Shown here: in pieces, positions 1 through 13,084 of the stretch
Layout: every line of letters starts with the position of its first letter
Position numbering within the stretch: the stretch's first letter is position 1
Assembly: GCF_964656455.1 (NCBI RefSeq)
Contig: NC_135722.1
Location: forward strand, 88,097,313 to 88,161,312
Length of the DNA stretch: 64,000 nt
Direction: 5' to 3'
Source of the DNA: Halichoerus grypus
Taxonomy: Eukaryota > Chordata > Mammalia > Carnivora > Phocidae
The notes under the pieces: model-generated
Told to the model about the DNA's origin: nothing
What the model saw: only the letters and a program-made list of their open reading frames with translations
Databases searched by the model: none
Made by a program: the position numbers and the translations under genes

Positions 1-1054
1 CTCTGAGCCCTACCAAATCCGTGGCTTCCTAGGGAACAAAGGGCCCAAAGTCCTGTCTGTGTGAACACAGAGCCCGTAGCCTTGGCAGGTTTTGAATATG
101 ACATGGCGGCACCTGAACTACCTCCAAGCGCAGGGTCCCTCCTGTCCAGATGCCGCCGAGCAGGAGCCAGCCGCACCGGGCCTGGCTCGGCAACGCGAGC
201 CCCTGTGGGCACAGCTGAGGGCCCCCCAACGGTCCTCCCTGCCGTTCCCCGCCCGAGCAGGTGCCACGCTCACATCTGCCTCCCACGAGGAATCCACTGC
301 TCTTTTCTACAGGAAGGGAAAGGGAAAGAGGAAGCAAAACGAAGTCCTCCTTAAAAGCAGAAGGGGAGAAACCAGGGGCTGCGCTTCCAAGCCAACTGGA
401 AAGTGCCTTGAATTCGCTGACGAGGCTGGACGGGGGAGGATGGGCACCTCACCCCGCGGCCACAGGCAGACCCTGATCTGGCTGTGTAGCCCCCAGCAGC
501 CCCCAGAGAAGGAGCAGCCGCCTTTCCAGAGAGGCTCGGGCCTGCCCCCTTGGAGCTCCATGCTGGCTCCAGGCAGGTGTCTCCTGATGCTGCAGCCGAG
601 CCTCCAGGGGCTGGGCGGTAGGGCGGGACAGCCAGAGACACCCCATCCTGGGCTTAGGGGTCCCGGCAAACCCAGGAGTCTGCTGGTCACTGCCCCACCC
701 TGGTAGCACGTGCCCGGATATACGGCTTATCTTTTGCCTCCCTGGGCAGGCAGGATAAGACTAGAATGGCAAGCTGAGTGGAATCATTTAAAAAAAAATT
801 ATGAAGCTTTTTTCCACGGTTATAGTATGGGACATGACGGTGATGACCCACTGAGGTTCAGCGACTTTCGTGTTTCTACTTGTGTGTGGTTTTGTTTCAC
901 TAGCAGGAGGCACATTTTGCTCATCGGCAACATGACAGAGGGCCGAGCCCGGGGCTGGGCTTCTGTGTGCGGTGGCTGGGAAACAGGGCCGGTGGCTTGG
1001 GGACTCGGGAGCCGTGAGCACAGCCTGAGCTAGCCGTTATTGCTTCCCAGCCTG

Positions 1055-1131
1055 GCGTGCGCGCGTGCACTCACACACAAATACACGCATACGTACGCAT
1101 ACACGCATGTACACAAACACGCACACACACC
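1055..1131. repeat. Imperfect CA-type alternating purine-pyrimidine tract
   Basis: A run dominated by CA, CG and TA dinucleotides, starting with a GCGTGCGCGCGTGC segment and ending in (CA)n. It is a degenerate dinucleotide microsatellite. Confidence 0.75.
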
Positions 1132-1482
1132 TAATTTGCAATAGGCAAACCCTAAAGCAGCCCAGTCACTGCTGTTGCTATTCTATCAAATAAATATGGA
1201 TCTATAAATAGACTTTGCATTCTACTGCAAAAAGTGAAAAGTGTGCAGAAATGATCTTATAAACAAGCTGAGATGTGGGCTTGCTTTGCGTTGTTTGCTT
1301 GGTTGTTGTAGGTATCTCCTGGATTGTGGGCTTTCAGGATTTTGGGAGGGTTTCCCAACTGTATTAGGATGGATTCTTCATCTTAAATGGCTTTTGGTTT
1401 CATTGTTTTGGATAAAATACGAATCTGTATCTTTTTTATTAGATACTTCTTAGAGCATTACTAGTGTTACCTGGCATCTAGA

Positions 1483-1555
1483 CGGAGAGGGGAGGAAAAG
1501 AGGAAGGGAGGGACGGAGGGAGGACAGGAGGAAGGAAGGAAGGAAGGAAGAAGCC
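1483..1555. repeat. Purine-rich (GGAA/GGAG) low-complexity tract
   Basis: Almost uninterrupted G and A, ending in about five GGAA/GAAG units near 1530-1550. GGAA arrays can act as ETS-family binding microsatellites, but this one is short. Confidence 0.7.
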
Positions 1556-2742
1556 GGAAAGACAACGAGCCCACCTCTCTCCTGGCACGACCATCCTTTG
1601 GCTATGTTCAGGGTAAGCCTACGAACAATGGGAAGGACTCACCAGCTCTCACTTCTGGTTCTGCCCTCACAATCACAGACATGGGATCCACCTAACTGTG
1701 CCCACAGATGAGATGGACTAACCTCCATTGCCTTCTGATCTCATCACAAATTACCACGGGCATGAAACATGGAAACCAGTTTCCACCAGAACATGCTGGG
1801 GCCATTTTCACAAACAGAGAGACAGCACACGGCATCAGAGAGAGCTGAATCTGGGAGGAGGGTGACAGCTCATTAAGTCCAGCCTTGTACTCTTGGCTCC
1901 CCGCATCCCCTGTTCACACCTGTGCTTACGTGTAGGTCCTGGGGTCCCCCCTCTGTTCTGAGCTGGCCCTGACAATGGCACAGAGTATGCCCTGAATTTG
2001 GCTTCATCACCATTTTCAGACTGTATTGTCTTGAGGCCCAAATGATGTGCTATGTAGGGCCTTTGACACAAGCTATAGATGAATCCTTCGTGCCCTGTGG
2101 TCTTGTTGTCACGTGTCCCTCTCCTGTTGTGCCTTGAGTTTTTTCACCTAACCCTCAAGTCAGCTGCACAGACCGAAGGCATGTCCTAGAGAGAGAAGGT
2201 GTCCAGGGGACTGGACCCGGTTTTATGTGTGCCCGGCCCCTGACCGGGCCTTGTCCAGGATGTCTCAGCTCTCAGCACTGCTGTTGACTCAGGATCTGCC
2301 CACGTCGGCCCCTGGGCCGACCTTTAGCGCCGAGCTCACCACTCTGCTGCTGGGCAGAGCCAGCCCTGGCCGTGGGCACTTTCCCAGACTGCATCACCCC
2401 GGGCTTCCTCCTCCTGCTGCCATCTGCTGTAGTTGCGAGGCCCAGGGGTTCGCGTACCGATGCTCTCATTCACATGAGGGCAGCCTGCAGATCAGCGCGG
2501 TCAGAGGGGAAGAGAGGGGAGATGCCTTGCCAAGCACCCTCAGCTGATTGGAAGCATATCTGGACAGCACCTACTAGCTCTTCAGACCTCCTGTCTCTGA
2601 GTTTTCCCCTGGGACCAGCAAACATCCCTGGATCACCTTGTGCTTGGGCCGGAGATGGGCTATACCAGTTGCGAGAGGCAGCTCTAACTAGGAGTTCAAT
2701 GTCATTAGATAATGAGCCAGATTCTCTCTGGTCACAAGCTTC

Positions 2743-2803
2743 GCCCTGGAGGCAAGGTCAGCATCGTTGTTGGTTATTCCAGATGCTTTCTGGATGATGC
2801 AAA
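2743..2803 (+). repeat. Unassigned repeat-like segment, copy A
   Basis: This 61-base segment aligns with 16676-16733 at 49 of 58 positions plus one 3-base gap. Most differences are transitions. The match starts at CCCTGG, passes through GCAAGGTCAGCAT and ends at TGCAAA. I could not name the family. An old interspersed repeat is the simplest explanation. Confidence 0.55.
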
Positions 2804-3384
2804 CTCCCAGCTTCCGTGCCACGGGAACCAGCGGGAGCCCCGCAAATACTCAGCTGTGGCTCAGAAGCGAGGCGGCCACATAGCACAAACACACAGCCAG
2901 CCACCAAGCAGCTCACGCTCCGCTCCACACGCGGCTGTCCCTGACAACCGGCCGCAGCAGCCCCACCGCTGCAGGTGCGGATTTGCATGGTGCAGCCCAG
3001 CCTCTCCCACGAGGTTTTGCCTATCCAAGTTTCTTTTCTGCTCTTGGGAGATGAACAGCCTCTTTAAAAAGAAAGAAAAACAAGACACTAGTAACTCTCT
3101 TCTTGGACCCAGGCCTCAAGGTGTTTCAAAGCCTCCTTTGGCTATTTCTGGCCCCATTGTCGTCGGGGTCTGAGAGGAAGGTCTCATGGCAATTCTTTGC
3201 TTTAAAGGCAGAAACAGATCATTGTTTCTCCCGGCTTTGATTTAATGGCCAAAAACAGTTATAGGAAACTGTTCAGCAGATGTTTTATGAAACTCAGAAA
3301 AGATTGGGTCTTTTAGAAGGGCTATTTTTAGACAAATGTTTCCTACCATTGGAGGTTTGGTGCTCACAAAAGGGACAGAAAACA

Positions 3385-3413
3385 GGAGAGGGAGAGAGAG
3401 GGAGAGAGAGAGA
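3385..3413. repeat. (GA)n-rich simple repeat
   Basis: Short run of GGAGAG and GAGA units. Confidence 0.7.
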
Positions 3414-3894
3414 CTTGGAGGAGGCTTTGAACATTTTGATGATCACACTTTGTTCTTCCTTCCATGTTCAGCATGGATTAAGTGGACCTGGGAATGTGTG
3501 GAGGACAGGCTGTAGACTGGTTCCAGGGAGGAGGGCTTCACTTTATGGCTTCCTTTCTAAAATGAAAGTTTGTTGGGTGAGAGGAACATCTATATTTTTC
3601 ATAACTCTCCACCTCCTACTAAATATGGCAGCAAAAGGGAAATGCTTTTTCTCCTTGCCCACGTCCCTGTCTTGCCTCCCTTTGCTTGAATTAACCTTTG
3701 CCCCTCTCACCCCATCCCTGCTTGCCTCTCCTTGTGCCTCTTTTCCCTGTTGCACTCTTGGCCACGGTTCACGCTCATGTCGGGCACAGCCTGCCCTGCG
3801 AAGCCTTCCCCGAACTCTCTAGAATGAATCGGTGTTCCTCCTTTGCAATATGCTGACCATATTGCAAACATGGCATTTGCTGCTTTGCCTTACA

Positions 3895-4035
3895 ATCTAT
3901 TTCTGTCCCTGGCCCCTTCCTCAGGTCGTAAGCGTGATGAGGTTGGGGACTCTGCCTTAACGTACCCTTTCATGCTCTTTACTTGCACTGTTTAGTACAC
4001 TCGGAGGTACCAAATAGATGTGTATTGAGTGAAAG
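3895..4035 (+). mobile_element. L2-like LINE 3' fragment (weak)
   Basis: Eroded match to the L2 3' tail: a GTAAGC...GAGG...GGGACT block, then a TTTAGTACA...TACCAAATAGATGTGTATTGAGTGAA end typical of the L2 tail ending in AATAAATRTTKRTTGAATGAA. Family assignment is from memory. Confidence 0.4.
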
Positions 4036-4872
4036 GGTTGAGCGTAAAATAAGTGGAACAGGCCGGTTAAGGACTTTTATCCCCTAAATTTTACTTCACT
4101 TGCAAGAGTAGCAATGAATCTGTCTTTGTCTCTGCTGTTCAAATCAACCCCAAATCTGTTACTGCTGGAAGATAATAAAATAATTAATTATTATTTGGGC
4201 CAATACTTAAAAGCTGCTGTGAGAGCATTCAGCGTCAGATATTTTATTCCAAAACTTTTCTTTTCTCCAGCCTACCAGGGGCGGGGGGAATAGTGTTCTC
4301 AGGGGCGGAGAGTTAAGGGTGTGTGGGCCCAGGTAAAAACGCTGGTTAAGGGAGAGGGCCCAGAAGGAGGGAGGTGGGGGAAACTCAGAGCAAGCTTTTC
4401 CTCCTTCACTGCTTTTTCTGGAACCACATCCACCTGGAATAAGAAGACAAGGGTGGCCACTGCCGATGAAGATGGACAAAGGACCTCCCATGTTCTTCTT
4501 GTCCTGGGGCCTCTGGCCAGTGTCTCAGAGTAAGGTGGGCAGAACAAAAGCCAATCACCTCCAAAGTTCTGGCTACCCCTGCAATTCAGCCCAGGAAGAG
4601 TGAGCTGCTCATTTCATTCTACCCCTCACTCTCCATGGTTGCCTAAGCTTCTCAAGAAGCTAACTGAGCATTGTCCAGAGAGCACTTTTAACTGCTGAAG
4701 CTTCGGCAAGTTCTGATATCTGGAAAATGAATCATCATGGTGTGGGTGAGGGCCAGTGCTTGCATCGCTGTGCTCTGGGCAAGCACTTTAGAATTTCCTG
4801 GAAGCTGAACCCTGGCAGAGCTCCCTTTTATGTCCCACTGTCCGGAGTGAATGCATCCTCATCCTTTTGTTT
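4036..4872. other. Non-coding stretch, nothing recognised
   Basis: Unique-looking intergenic sequence without an identifiable exon or repeat. Open frames on both strands around 4207-4547 overlap one another and look accidental. Confidence 0.5.
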
Positions 4873-5115
4873 TCTTAGAGTTATCTTTCTTTTTGGAGAC
4901 TTACTGTGTTCTAGTTACTGTGCTAAGTGCATGAGAAAATGATCTCACTTATCTTGAAGCTACTTTTAAAGGCACAAAATATAAAGATGCTTCCTTATTA
5001 TTAAGGAACATTACCTTTTTATGTCCTCAATAGCCCTCAGAACAGAGTTCTAGTCTTACCCTTGGTTTCCAGATGAGGAAACCATAATGGGTAGACAGAT
5101 TAAGTGAACATCTCA
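4873..5115 (-). mobile_element. MIR SINE, antisense
   Basis: Reads as the complement of MIR: GAGACTTACTGTGTTCTAG then TGCTAAGTGCATGAG, ATCTCACTTATC and later CAGATGAGGAAACC and ATTAAGTGAACAT. MIR is an ancient mammalian tRNA-derived SINE. Confidence 0.6.
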
Positions 5116-5319
5116 GAAGCAAAGACAGACATTTCCTGCTAAGGTAAAGTGGGCTCAAAGTGAAAGAAATGCCAAAAGATATGAAATGTCAATACTTTTC
5201 TAGAAACAAGCACAACAGCTTATTGGAGAGAGCTAGCAAAGTTGTCTCCAATGGAGGTGGGCTTTTCCCCAGGGCATGGCTAACCTGATTTATTTACCTT
5301 ATCTGCTATGATGAAGCCA

Positions 5320-5735
5320 TTGGTCCAGAGCTCAACGAATATTTGCTGAGCACTCCGGTAGCAGTCAGTCTGGACTAGGTAATGCTGTGGAGGCAAACAC
5401 CAAACCTCAGTGGCTTGAAGCAACGCTTCTTACTCATCAACATCGCTGCATGAAGGTCACAGGTTGGTGGTGGTTGTGACAGCTGGGGGACTATGTTCAA
5501 TAGCATCTGAGTGCCTCTGGGCCCCAGGATGATAAGCAGCTGTCACCTGGCACATGCCAGAGAGAAAAACAGAATGGTTGAAACTGTGCATGGGCTCTCC
5601 AAGCTTCTGCCAGAAATGCTCGAATTTCATCAGTGAAAGCAAGTCCTAAAGCTACTCCCAATTTCAAGGGCACAGGGAAGTGAGATTCTACCATGTGCCC
5701 AGATTGGGGAAGGACTACAACATTTGGAGAACAGA
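5320..5735. mobile_element. Probable old interspersed repeat, class uncertain
   Basis: The block AACCTCAGTGGCTTGAAGCAAC, the later GCAAGTCCTAAAGC and CAAGGGCACAGGGAAGTGAGATTCTACC resemble a common mammalian dispersed repeat whose ends read AAACTTAGTGGCTTAAAACAAC and GGGGAGGGAAATAGACTCCACC. I could not settle whether it is a DNA transposon or an LTR remnant. Confidence 0.35.
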
Positions 5736-6124
5736 TTTGAGGTGCTTACTATTGGGTTAGGTATTGTGGAACAAATAAAATAGACAAGAGTCCTGATCCT
5801 GCCCTCAAGGAGCTATTTATGTAGATGGGGAACCAGGACTTGCCGTAACATCCAGTGGTTGAAGACCATGGTTAGTTGGTGTAAAATAATGTATCCTGTT
5901 GAACCACAAAGGAAGGAATAGTAGGATTTCAAATACAGTGTTTCAAGCTGTGAGGAGGCAAATGAGGAGAATCTGATCTGCAAAAAATGCCCTAGATAGT
6001 GGATGTTCAAATAGAAAGAGTAATTACACAAATTTTGGAGATGAAAGGATCCTCAGAGATCATCAGATTTAGTTTCCCTAACTTTTCCCTCGTCTAACAC
6101 TTGAGAAGCCTCCACTAAAAATGT

Positions 6125-6260
6125 GGATCATCTAGTTTCTTGTTCCCTGATAAACTGTAAGCTCGAAGAACAGATATTGTTTTATCTTTTATTTTTAGCT
6201 CTTATCAAATATCTGGAACACAGAAGGGCTTATTACACGTTGTTTGGATGAGTTAATCCT
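6125..6260 (+). mobile_element. L2 LINE 3' fragment
   Basis: Follows the L2 tail order: AACTGTAAGCTCGAAGAACAG, a T-rich middle, ATCTGGAACACAG, then a GGATGAGTTAAT end. Confidence 0.5.
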
Positions 6261-7619
6261 GCTAAGCCCATTTCATAACAGGTTTCTTAGAAGAAAGAGA
6301 GTTGGAAGACCACCCATGGAGAGTCACCAGCATCATCAAGTGGGCTCAAAGCACTCTCCTCAGGGAAGGTTCTTAGCACTCCTGTTCTTTCCCCCACAGA
6401 CCAGCCCACTCTGGCTCAGCACATGTTCTGTTTCTTGGACACCTTCTCACCTATACCTTTTTGCCTGGCCACTCCATAAAGAAAACAACCTGGTCTTCTA
6501 CAATAGCAATTGTTTAGAATGAATACACTTCCCCTGCTTAGATCAGCATCAGCAGGGCCAAGAATCCTAAAACACTGATTTTTTTTTTTTAATGCTGAGA
6601 CTCTACATGAATCCTCTATCCCACCACTGTTTTTACCTTTGCACAAATGGAGTCTTGGAGAGCTTGTGAGATGCTCTCGAGGTTTCCTAGAATTCACTGG
6701 GTCATCTGTGCTAGAATCCAGGTCTTTCGACTTACATTTCACTGTTCTTTATGCTCTGTAATGATGCACATATTTCCTTTTAGACATGCTGATAGACTTT
6801 GTATTAATACCTAAGATCTTATATTTTCCCCTTTATATCAAGACAGTGTTTAAAGCAATACAGAAACAACTAAAAGAAATCAAAATAATGTGATTTACAT
6901 ACAAGGAGAAGAGCGATGCAATGCCCACATAAAATGAGATCTCACAGAAAGTCTTTGCTTACCAAGAAAACCTCACTTACATGAATGACATCAGTGCTGC
7001 CTGGGTTGGACCTTGAAATCCCGGATGGAGCAGATCACCTCTTTAGGATATCATGAACAGGCAGGCTCAATTCTCATTAGAGATTAGTTTGGCGGGAAAC
7101 AGATGAGATTTGAAATTAGATTTGACACCATTTGATTTCTGAGCTTCAGTTTTGTTATCTGTAAAATAGGTTAATAATCCCACCTGGCCTAATGTATATG
7201 TTGTCTTGTTTATCCAATAAGGCATTGAGAGTCTGGATGAACTGCATGCAAATATTAGTTGTTGCTAGACCCTCCGCCGTGGAAGGTAACACCCAAGAGA
7301 TGATTTCTTCTCCTGAACTTGAGGCAGGAATGGAAAGAAAGTGGAGTTAGCCTAGGTTATTGACCATGACTGCTTCTAGTTCACCCATCATGTAGTGTTA
7401 TAATAGGAAAGAGGCTAAAAGGAGAAAGTGGAAGAGTAGAGCAATGGGAGACCTGGTGAGGGTCAGTTGAGGACCAAGGAGGGTGGAAAAGGAAAACAAC
7501 CACCTCTCAGAAATGGCGGAAGAGTTAAAATTATCTCATGAATAGCAGCAATGGTATTGCCTCTCACTTCTCTTCTCTGAAAGCACGGGTTCTCCAAAAA
7601 TAAACCAAGGGCAGAAAGG
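6261..7619. other. Non-coding stretch, nothing recognised
   Basis: No gene or clear repeat seen. It contains one short poly(T) at 6580-6591. Confidence 0.5.
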
Positions 7620-7860
7620 TAGTATAACAGTGTGGTCACTAATATGGGCTTCAGCCAGTCAGATTGACTTGAATTTGAATTCAGATTTACTTGTATGTGA
7701 CCTTAGGCAAATTGTTTAACTTCTTGTGGCTTCATTTTTTTCTTTCAGCAAAATGAGAATAATAATATCACCTCCCTTAAGGGTTGTTAACTGAGATAAT
7801 GCATGCCAAGGGTTTAGTTCAGGGCTGGACAAAGTAGTAAGTATGCAGTGTTAGCTCTTA
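7620..7860 (+). mobile_element. MIR SINE, near full length
   Basis: MIR landmarks appear in order: the ATATGGGCTTCAGCCAGTCAGA head, TGTGACCTTAGGCAAATTGTTTAAC core, AAAATGAGAATAATAATATC, GGGTTGTTAACTGAGATAATGCATG, and a GTAAGTATGCAGTGTTAG tail. Confidence 0.75.
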
Positions 7861-10800
7861 TTCTTGTCAAGAATGTAGTAATTAGTAGGGGAAATGATTC
7901 TTGAATTTGAGCTGAGATATTACCTACTCAGGCTTCTCCCATACAAAGGAACCCAGAATCCTTGTGCACTTTCTCTTTCCCTTCCTCTCTGATAAACCTG
8001 GGCTCCTTTTCAATCAGTCTTAACTAATTAAAACTGTCTTAAGCATTTCTTAAGTATTGGCCACAATCACAGGCAAATGAGACAATTTGCCCACAGGGAG
8101 CTCAGTAAATTAGGACCAGTTTAAGAACTGCACAAACAGATATAATTTTCTTTATTTCTCATGGCCCTATGAAATGTAATGGTAGGAATATGCAATATTC
8201 CCAAGGTCCTATTAGAGTTATCACAGCTGCACTCTCCAGCTCTCTGATAGTAGATGAGGTTCCAACCCAGCCTTGTATGGAAGTGCAAGTTTTGCTTCCA
8301 GAAAGCCTCCACTATGTTGTTATAACTGGTATCATAATTAACTAAGATGAGACTTTATTTCCTGTTTTTTGAAGCCATGTTTGCTGTAACCTAGGATAAA
8401 TAAACCCTGAAGCAGTCATTAGACCAGGAAGCATTTTTAGGGCCTATATCCTGTCCTGGCAGGGAAACGGGATCAGATGAGCTAATGGGTCTTTCCATGG
8501 CTAACTGCTATGACAGCTGCCATGTTAATAATGGCAGGAGCATCAAAACAGCAAGCTGTCCAGTGAGAGAGGGGCTGGATTTTAATTTCCATCAGCACAG
8601 GAAAATGAGATATCAAGGCAGCCATGTTTATTCCGTTCATGTAGAAATTAAAATTAGAGTGGAAGCTATACGAACCCACCTGTTCTAGGATGTGTAGCAG
8701 ACTCATGACCAGAGAGGTTTAAGTAACAACAGCAACAACAACAAAATAAAACATACTAACAATAGAAAAATAAACCCCTTGGAATTATATTTTAAATCTG
8801 GAGGGAAAACATGTGGTCCAACACCTCCATTTTGAGGGTAGTGGGGCTTCAATGAGATAGAAGATCTGAGTGGCAGTGAGGTGTCATTGAGTGTCCAAGA
8901 GAAAGGAAATAAGATGTTGGGAGATCATATGAAATCTAGTCCTCCAGCTCTGTGTAGGGAAGACAAGTCTCAAGCCTTTCTGATTCTGGCAAAGCTCCCC
9001 CTGAACCTTGCCTTCCCATCAAGTGGCTAGAATTTCTATTGTCAAGCATTTATCTGCTGGTCTGATAATGACATCTACTGGTAATATGCTCTGGGGAAAA
9101 CACCACAATACAAGAAGGCCAAGAGATAGAGTAGTCTTATCTGTGCAGAATGGCTATGAACCAAATCAAATCTGAACTTCTCTGTCAAAATTTATTAAAT
9201 GGGGAAAATCGACTTGCCCCACAAATTTATCTGGAGGACAAATGAGTTAAAAGGGCAAGCATTTTGAACTTCAAAATGGATCTACACGTGTATTTACCTT
9301 TCTCTCTTTCAACCCCATGGTCTTGTACACAGTTAAACTCCTTTGCTTGCCTGGGCTGTAACATTTTCTGGCTGCCTTCTCAAGCTACACTTTGGCTGCA
9401 GGGTGACTGGGAAGGGCAGTTTTGGCATTCAGAGAAAGTATCTAGCCCATGGATGTGGGTGGCATATAACAGAGCCAGGAGAATTATTACTCTTATTGGC
9501 TCCCTTTCTCTGTTCTCAGGTCCCTCCATGGGACCATTTTCTCATCTCTTTTCCAGATTTTTTGAGGAGTACATAGGCACTGCATAGAGTTTGCCCCTTT
9601 CATAAGCCAGACCACAGGGGATCCAGCTGTGTGGCCACCTTCTCCTACTCTTTCTGGCCTGGTGGGAGGAGAAAGGGCGTTGGACACATTTTGAAGCCAT
9701 TTCTATAATATTGATGCTGCAAGTCAATGAGAAGGCTGAACTCAGCTTTCCAGGCAGGAATTGCCAAAGAACAAAGATCTGATTCATACTAACTCATTGA
9801 CTGCCTTATTTGTAATTTCCCCCTTAATATTATAAATGCAGGCAACCAGGAATGCCGGCTTCCCAGATGAGAATTTGCACAAATCATTTTTGTTTTCTAT
9901 TTTCTGTAGATTTCCTGTCCACCCCCACCCCCAACCCCATGTACCCCTTGGAAACACCACCACTCTGGAGAGAGAAACTGGAGAGCCCTTTGTTTAAGAG
10001 AGAGGAAAGCCATGCATGTGAGGGTAGGGGGGAGAGAGGAATTTTGCAAGGCACCTTCCACTGTCCTCTCAGAGCCTGATGCAACAGAGTGGGTGGTTAT
10101 CCAGAGCCTGTTGAAAAATGTCAAAAATCCAGGTCTTTGAGATAGGAAGATGAGGCTGGCTACAGGTCTCTGTGAAGACAGTTCTCCATCCACCACCTCA
10201 CCCCACTTGAGTGTTTTTGAGGTGTGTTGTGAGCTGGGTGGGTGGCTGCAGAGTGTTCAGTAAGTCAGCTCTTCATGCAGTAATTTGATTATGCCACAAG
10301 GAGCATGGACGCTGTTGACTTAGAAATCACACCGTGTAATTTAAACAACGTTTGGCACATTCATTTGCATGCCGAAAATTCATAAAAACTGCCCTGTTCT
10401 TTTCCACAATTCCTGGTTCACATAGTCTGAAAACAACCACCAGCAGTGCTTCCTATGGTTTAGGATTTGAACTTCTCATCTCCTTGGGACACTGAATAAA
10501 GGAGTAAGACATCGGCAAGGACCCCACTGAAAGATGAGAAGATGGAGACATGGAAATTTATTAAGAGATATATCTAAGATCCCTGTTTTTTTTTTTTTTA
10601 AATACCAAATTCTGTTGTCTTTTCAAAGGCCCTGTAAACGAAATCAGAAAAATAAAATCAAATATTCATTCTAAGGATTTTCTTGCTCAGATTTATCTCA
10701 TGCTGACATATCAAATATCATAAGGGAAAAGATTATAGGCCAGTATCTTCCAACACAAATGGTCTCTTTTTAAAAAGCAGAGATTTTTAATATACATATA

Positions 10801-11892
10801 TATATATGAGATAATGAAAAGCCAAACAGAACAGATATTATGAAATGAGAAGTGAAAGTTGACATTCCCATTTCATAGTAAGTCACACTCCCAAAAGGTA
10901 GCCACTTATACTATTTCTATTTTTAGTATTTTGGTAGTTAATTCCATATTTTATGTAATATACTTCTGTTATTTCTTGACTTAATCACTTTAAAACATGC
11001 CAATTAACCATCAATACAAAACATAAAATATGTAGTTCATTTACACTGTGCCTAACCCCATCAGCTTCCTAATCTTTAAGTGATTTTTCAGTTTTTAGGT
11101 TTTTTTTTTTTTAGTTATCATTGTAACTTTGAATAATACATCTCAAATTTTTGTTTCTTGATGCATCATCTTTAGACAACATCTCTGATCTCATGTCATG
11201 TGAAATGAGGAAAATAGCATTCCTATGTTTCTCTCTACCTTCCTACATACTCTACCTCCTCATATCATCAAAGTTGCGTTTGCATTCAATTTTGTAACCA
11301 TAATTAAGTCAGTCACACTCTGTCTGTAGACTGATTCTAAAAATCAAAATCCCATTTGTATTAAGACTATGTATTCATATTAAGATGGTTCACCACAGAA
11401 CCAAATTGCATGATTAGACTTCATAGAATGAGGTATAATTCTATATCATACACATGTGTGCCAATAAAAACCATGCCAAATTTTAGGATCAAATGAATTC
11501 TCTTTCTTATATTCCATAAATTGGTTAAAATCAGATCACATTTTGATTTTCATCATATGACTTTCTTAGGTGGATTTTTGTTTTTCCTGGTGTTTCTGAT
11601 TGCTTTTTTTCCTTATTAATTAAAGCAATTTATGTTTTCACCTTTCATCCAACTTTTTATTAATTATATGTTACAAGGGAATCTACCTTCTTTTAAAGAT
11701 ATTTTCCTGTTCTAGGATTGGTTTTAAAACCTACTGTAAACCTGTCTCCTGGATAAGGTCCACTGTTTCCTGGATCTTATTTTCTCCTCTTTTTTTGTTT
11801 CTATTTTTATTTTGTTAAAGTACATCTTATTTTTCGTTTCAGAAAGGCTTCATGGAAGGTAACTTTTCACATTCTTTGTATGCCTGAAACTG
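7861..11892. other. Non-coding stretch, AT-rich in its second half
   Basis: No exon recognised. Bases 10570-11900 are strongly AT-rich with poly(T) tracts at about 10588 and 11100, and are probably old LINE or HAL1-like sequence that I could not assign. A TATA(CA) run sits near 10793-10807. Confidence 0.45.
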
Positions 11893-11894
11893 TT

Positions 11895-11940
11895 TTTATT
11901 TTGTTATAAATACTTTGTTGTTTATTTTGTTATAAATACT
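11895..11940. repeat. Two-copy tandem duplication, 26-base period
   Basis: TTTATTTTGTTATAAATACT occurs at 11895-11914 and again, identically, at 11921-11940, separated by a short linker. Confidence 0.8.
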
Positions 11941-12164
11941 TGCTTGATAGTTTAGGTATACACTTTTAGTTTCAAAATAATTTTTCTTCAAAGTCTTTAA
12001 GACATGACTTTATTACCCTTTAGCATTCAATGCTGGTAATTCGAAGACTAACGCCAATCTTACTCTCAATCTTTTGTAAATGACTTGCTACCTTCTTTCT
12101 AAAAGCTTTTTGAATCTTATCTTATCCTTGGATGAAACTTCAATTTTAAGATTGGTGACTCTCA

Positions 12165-12273
12165 GGGCACCTGGCTGGATCAGTCAGTTGAGCATGCGAC
12201 TCTTGATCTCCTTGAGCCCCATTTTGGGTGTAGAGATTACTTAAAATATAAATAAAAATTAAAATTAAAAAAA
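12165..12273 (+). mobile_element. Can-SINE, short internally deleted copy
   Basis: tRNA-derived head GGGCACCTGGCTGGATCAG, GACTCTTGATCTCCTTGAGCCCCA, then a direct jump to TGTAGAGATTACTTAAA and an A-rich tail. Flanking AAGATTGGTGACT and AAGATTGTGACT are probable target-site duplications. Confidence 0.85.
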
Positions 12274-12519
12274 AAGATTGTGACTTTCTTCAGCTCTCAT
12301 AAATTTTCCTCTGATACTTTCTATCCTTTATTTTCTCTCTTCTCTTTTGGGAAACCTCTTGAGGTGAATGTTGGACATCCTAGATTGATCTATGTCTCTA
12401 AACTTATATTATTTGATATTTTGCATCTCTTTACATTTTGCTCTTTGTCCCAAGAGAGTTCTTTGACTTTTTCCAGGTATGTTGTTAAATTTTTATTGGG
12501 AAATTATATTTTTTATTTT

Positions 12520-12870
12520 CAACAATTCATTCATTCATCATTCACTTGTTTAGTAAACACATATTGAGCCCTTGTTATATGCCAAGCATTCTTCTATGGG
12601 ATACAGCAACGAACCAAACCTACAAAGTGTCTTTCCTGTCGATGAGAGAGGAGGCAAACAATAAACAAATGCACAAGTAGATACAGAATAAGTAAGTGCT
12701 TTGGAGAAAAATAAAGTGGATAGGGAGTGCTGAGGATGGGGATGGATGGTTTTATTTTATACAAGATAGTCCAGCAAGACTTCACTGATAAGTTAATATT
12801 TCCATGTGACATGTATGAAGTGGCGGCGGCAACTATGTAGAACTGTAGCAGAAAGGGCAAATACAAAGGC
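12520..12870 (-). mobile_element. L2 LINE 3' end, antisense
   Basis: ATTCATTCATTCATC, ATATTGAGCCCTTGTTATATGCCAAGC, GGGATACAGCAACGAACCAAAC and GCTTTGGAGAAAAATAAAG are the complement of the L2 tail in the expected order. Confidence 0.65.
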
Positions 12871-13084
12871 ACTGAGGTAGGAACTTTCTTGCTCTTTGAC
12901 CCTTCTCCGTAGTAGATGAAAAAGGTGTTTTGGGACATTCCTAACTATATCTAAACTTTTAAGATACTCATATCTTGTTGCTTGGGAGGCTGCCACAGGA
13001 TCCATTTGTAACTAACCTTCTAGGCTCTAAAATAAATTAAAACCTACATATATTTTCAATCAAACAAGCTTACAAGGAGAGGCT

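Larger units (their letters stand above)
1..3890. other. Upstream non-coding sequence, no gene recognised
   Basis: No exon, RNA gene or clear promoter could be identified. The first kilobase is GC-rich and carries an accidental open frame of 204 codons (92-706, + strand), with no splice or family support. Small simple repeats and one unassigned repeat-like segment inside this stretch are listed separately. From the human arrangement of ETS1 and FLI1 this should be intergenic sequence between two divergently transcribed ETS-family genes, but nothing in the bases themselves proves that. Confidence 0.6.
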
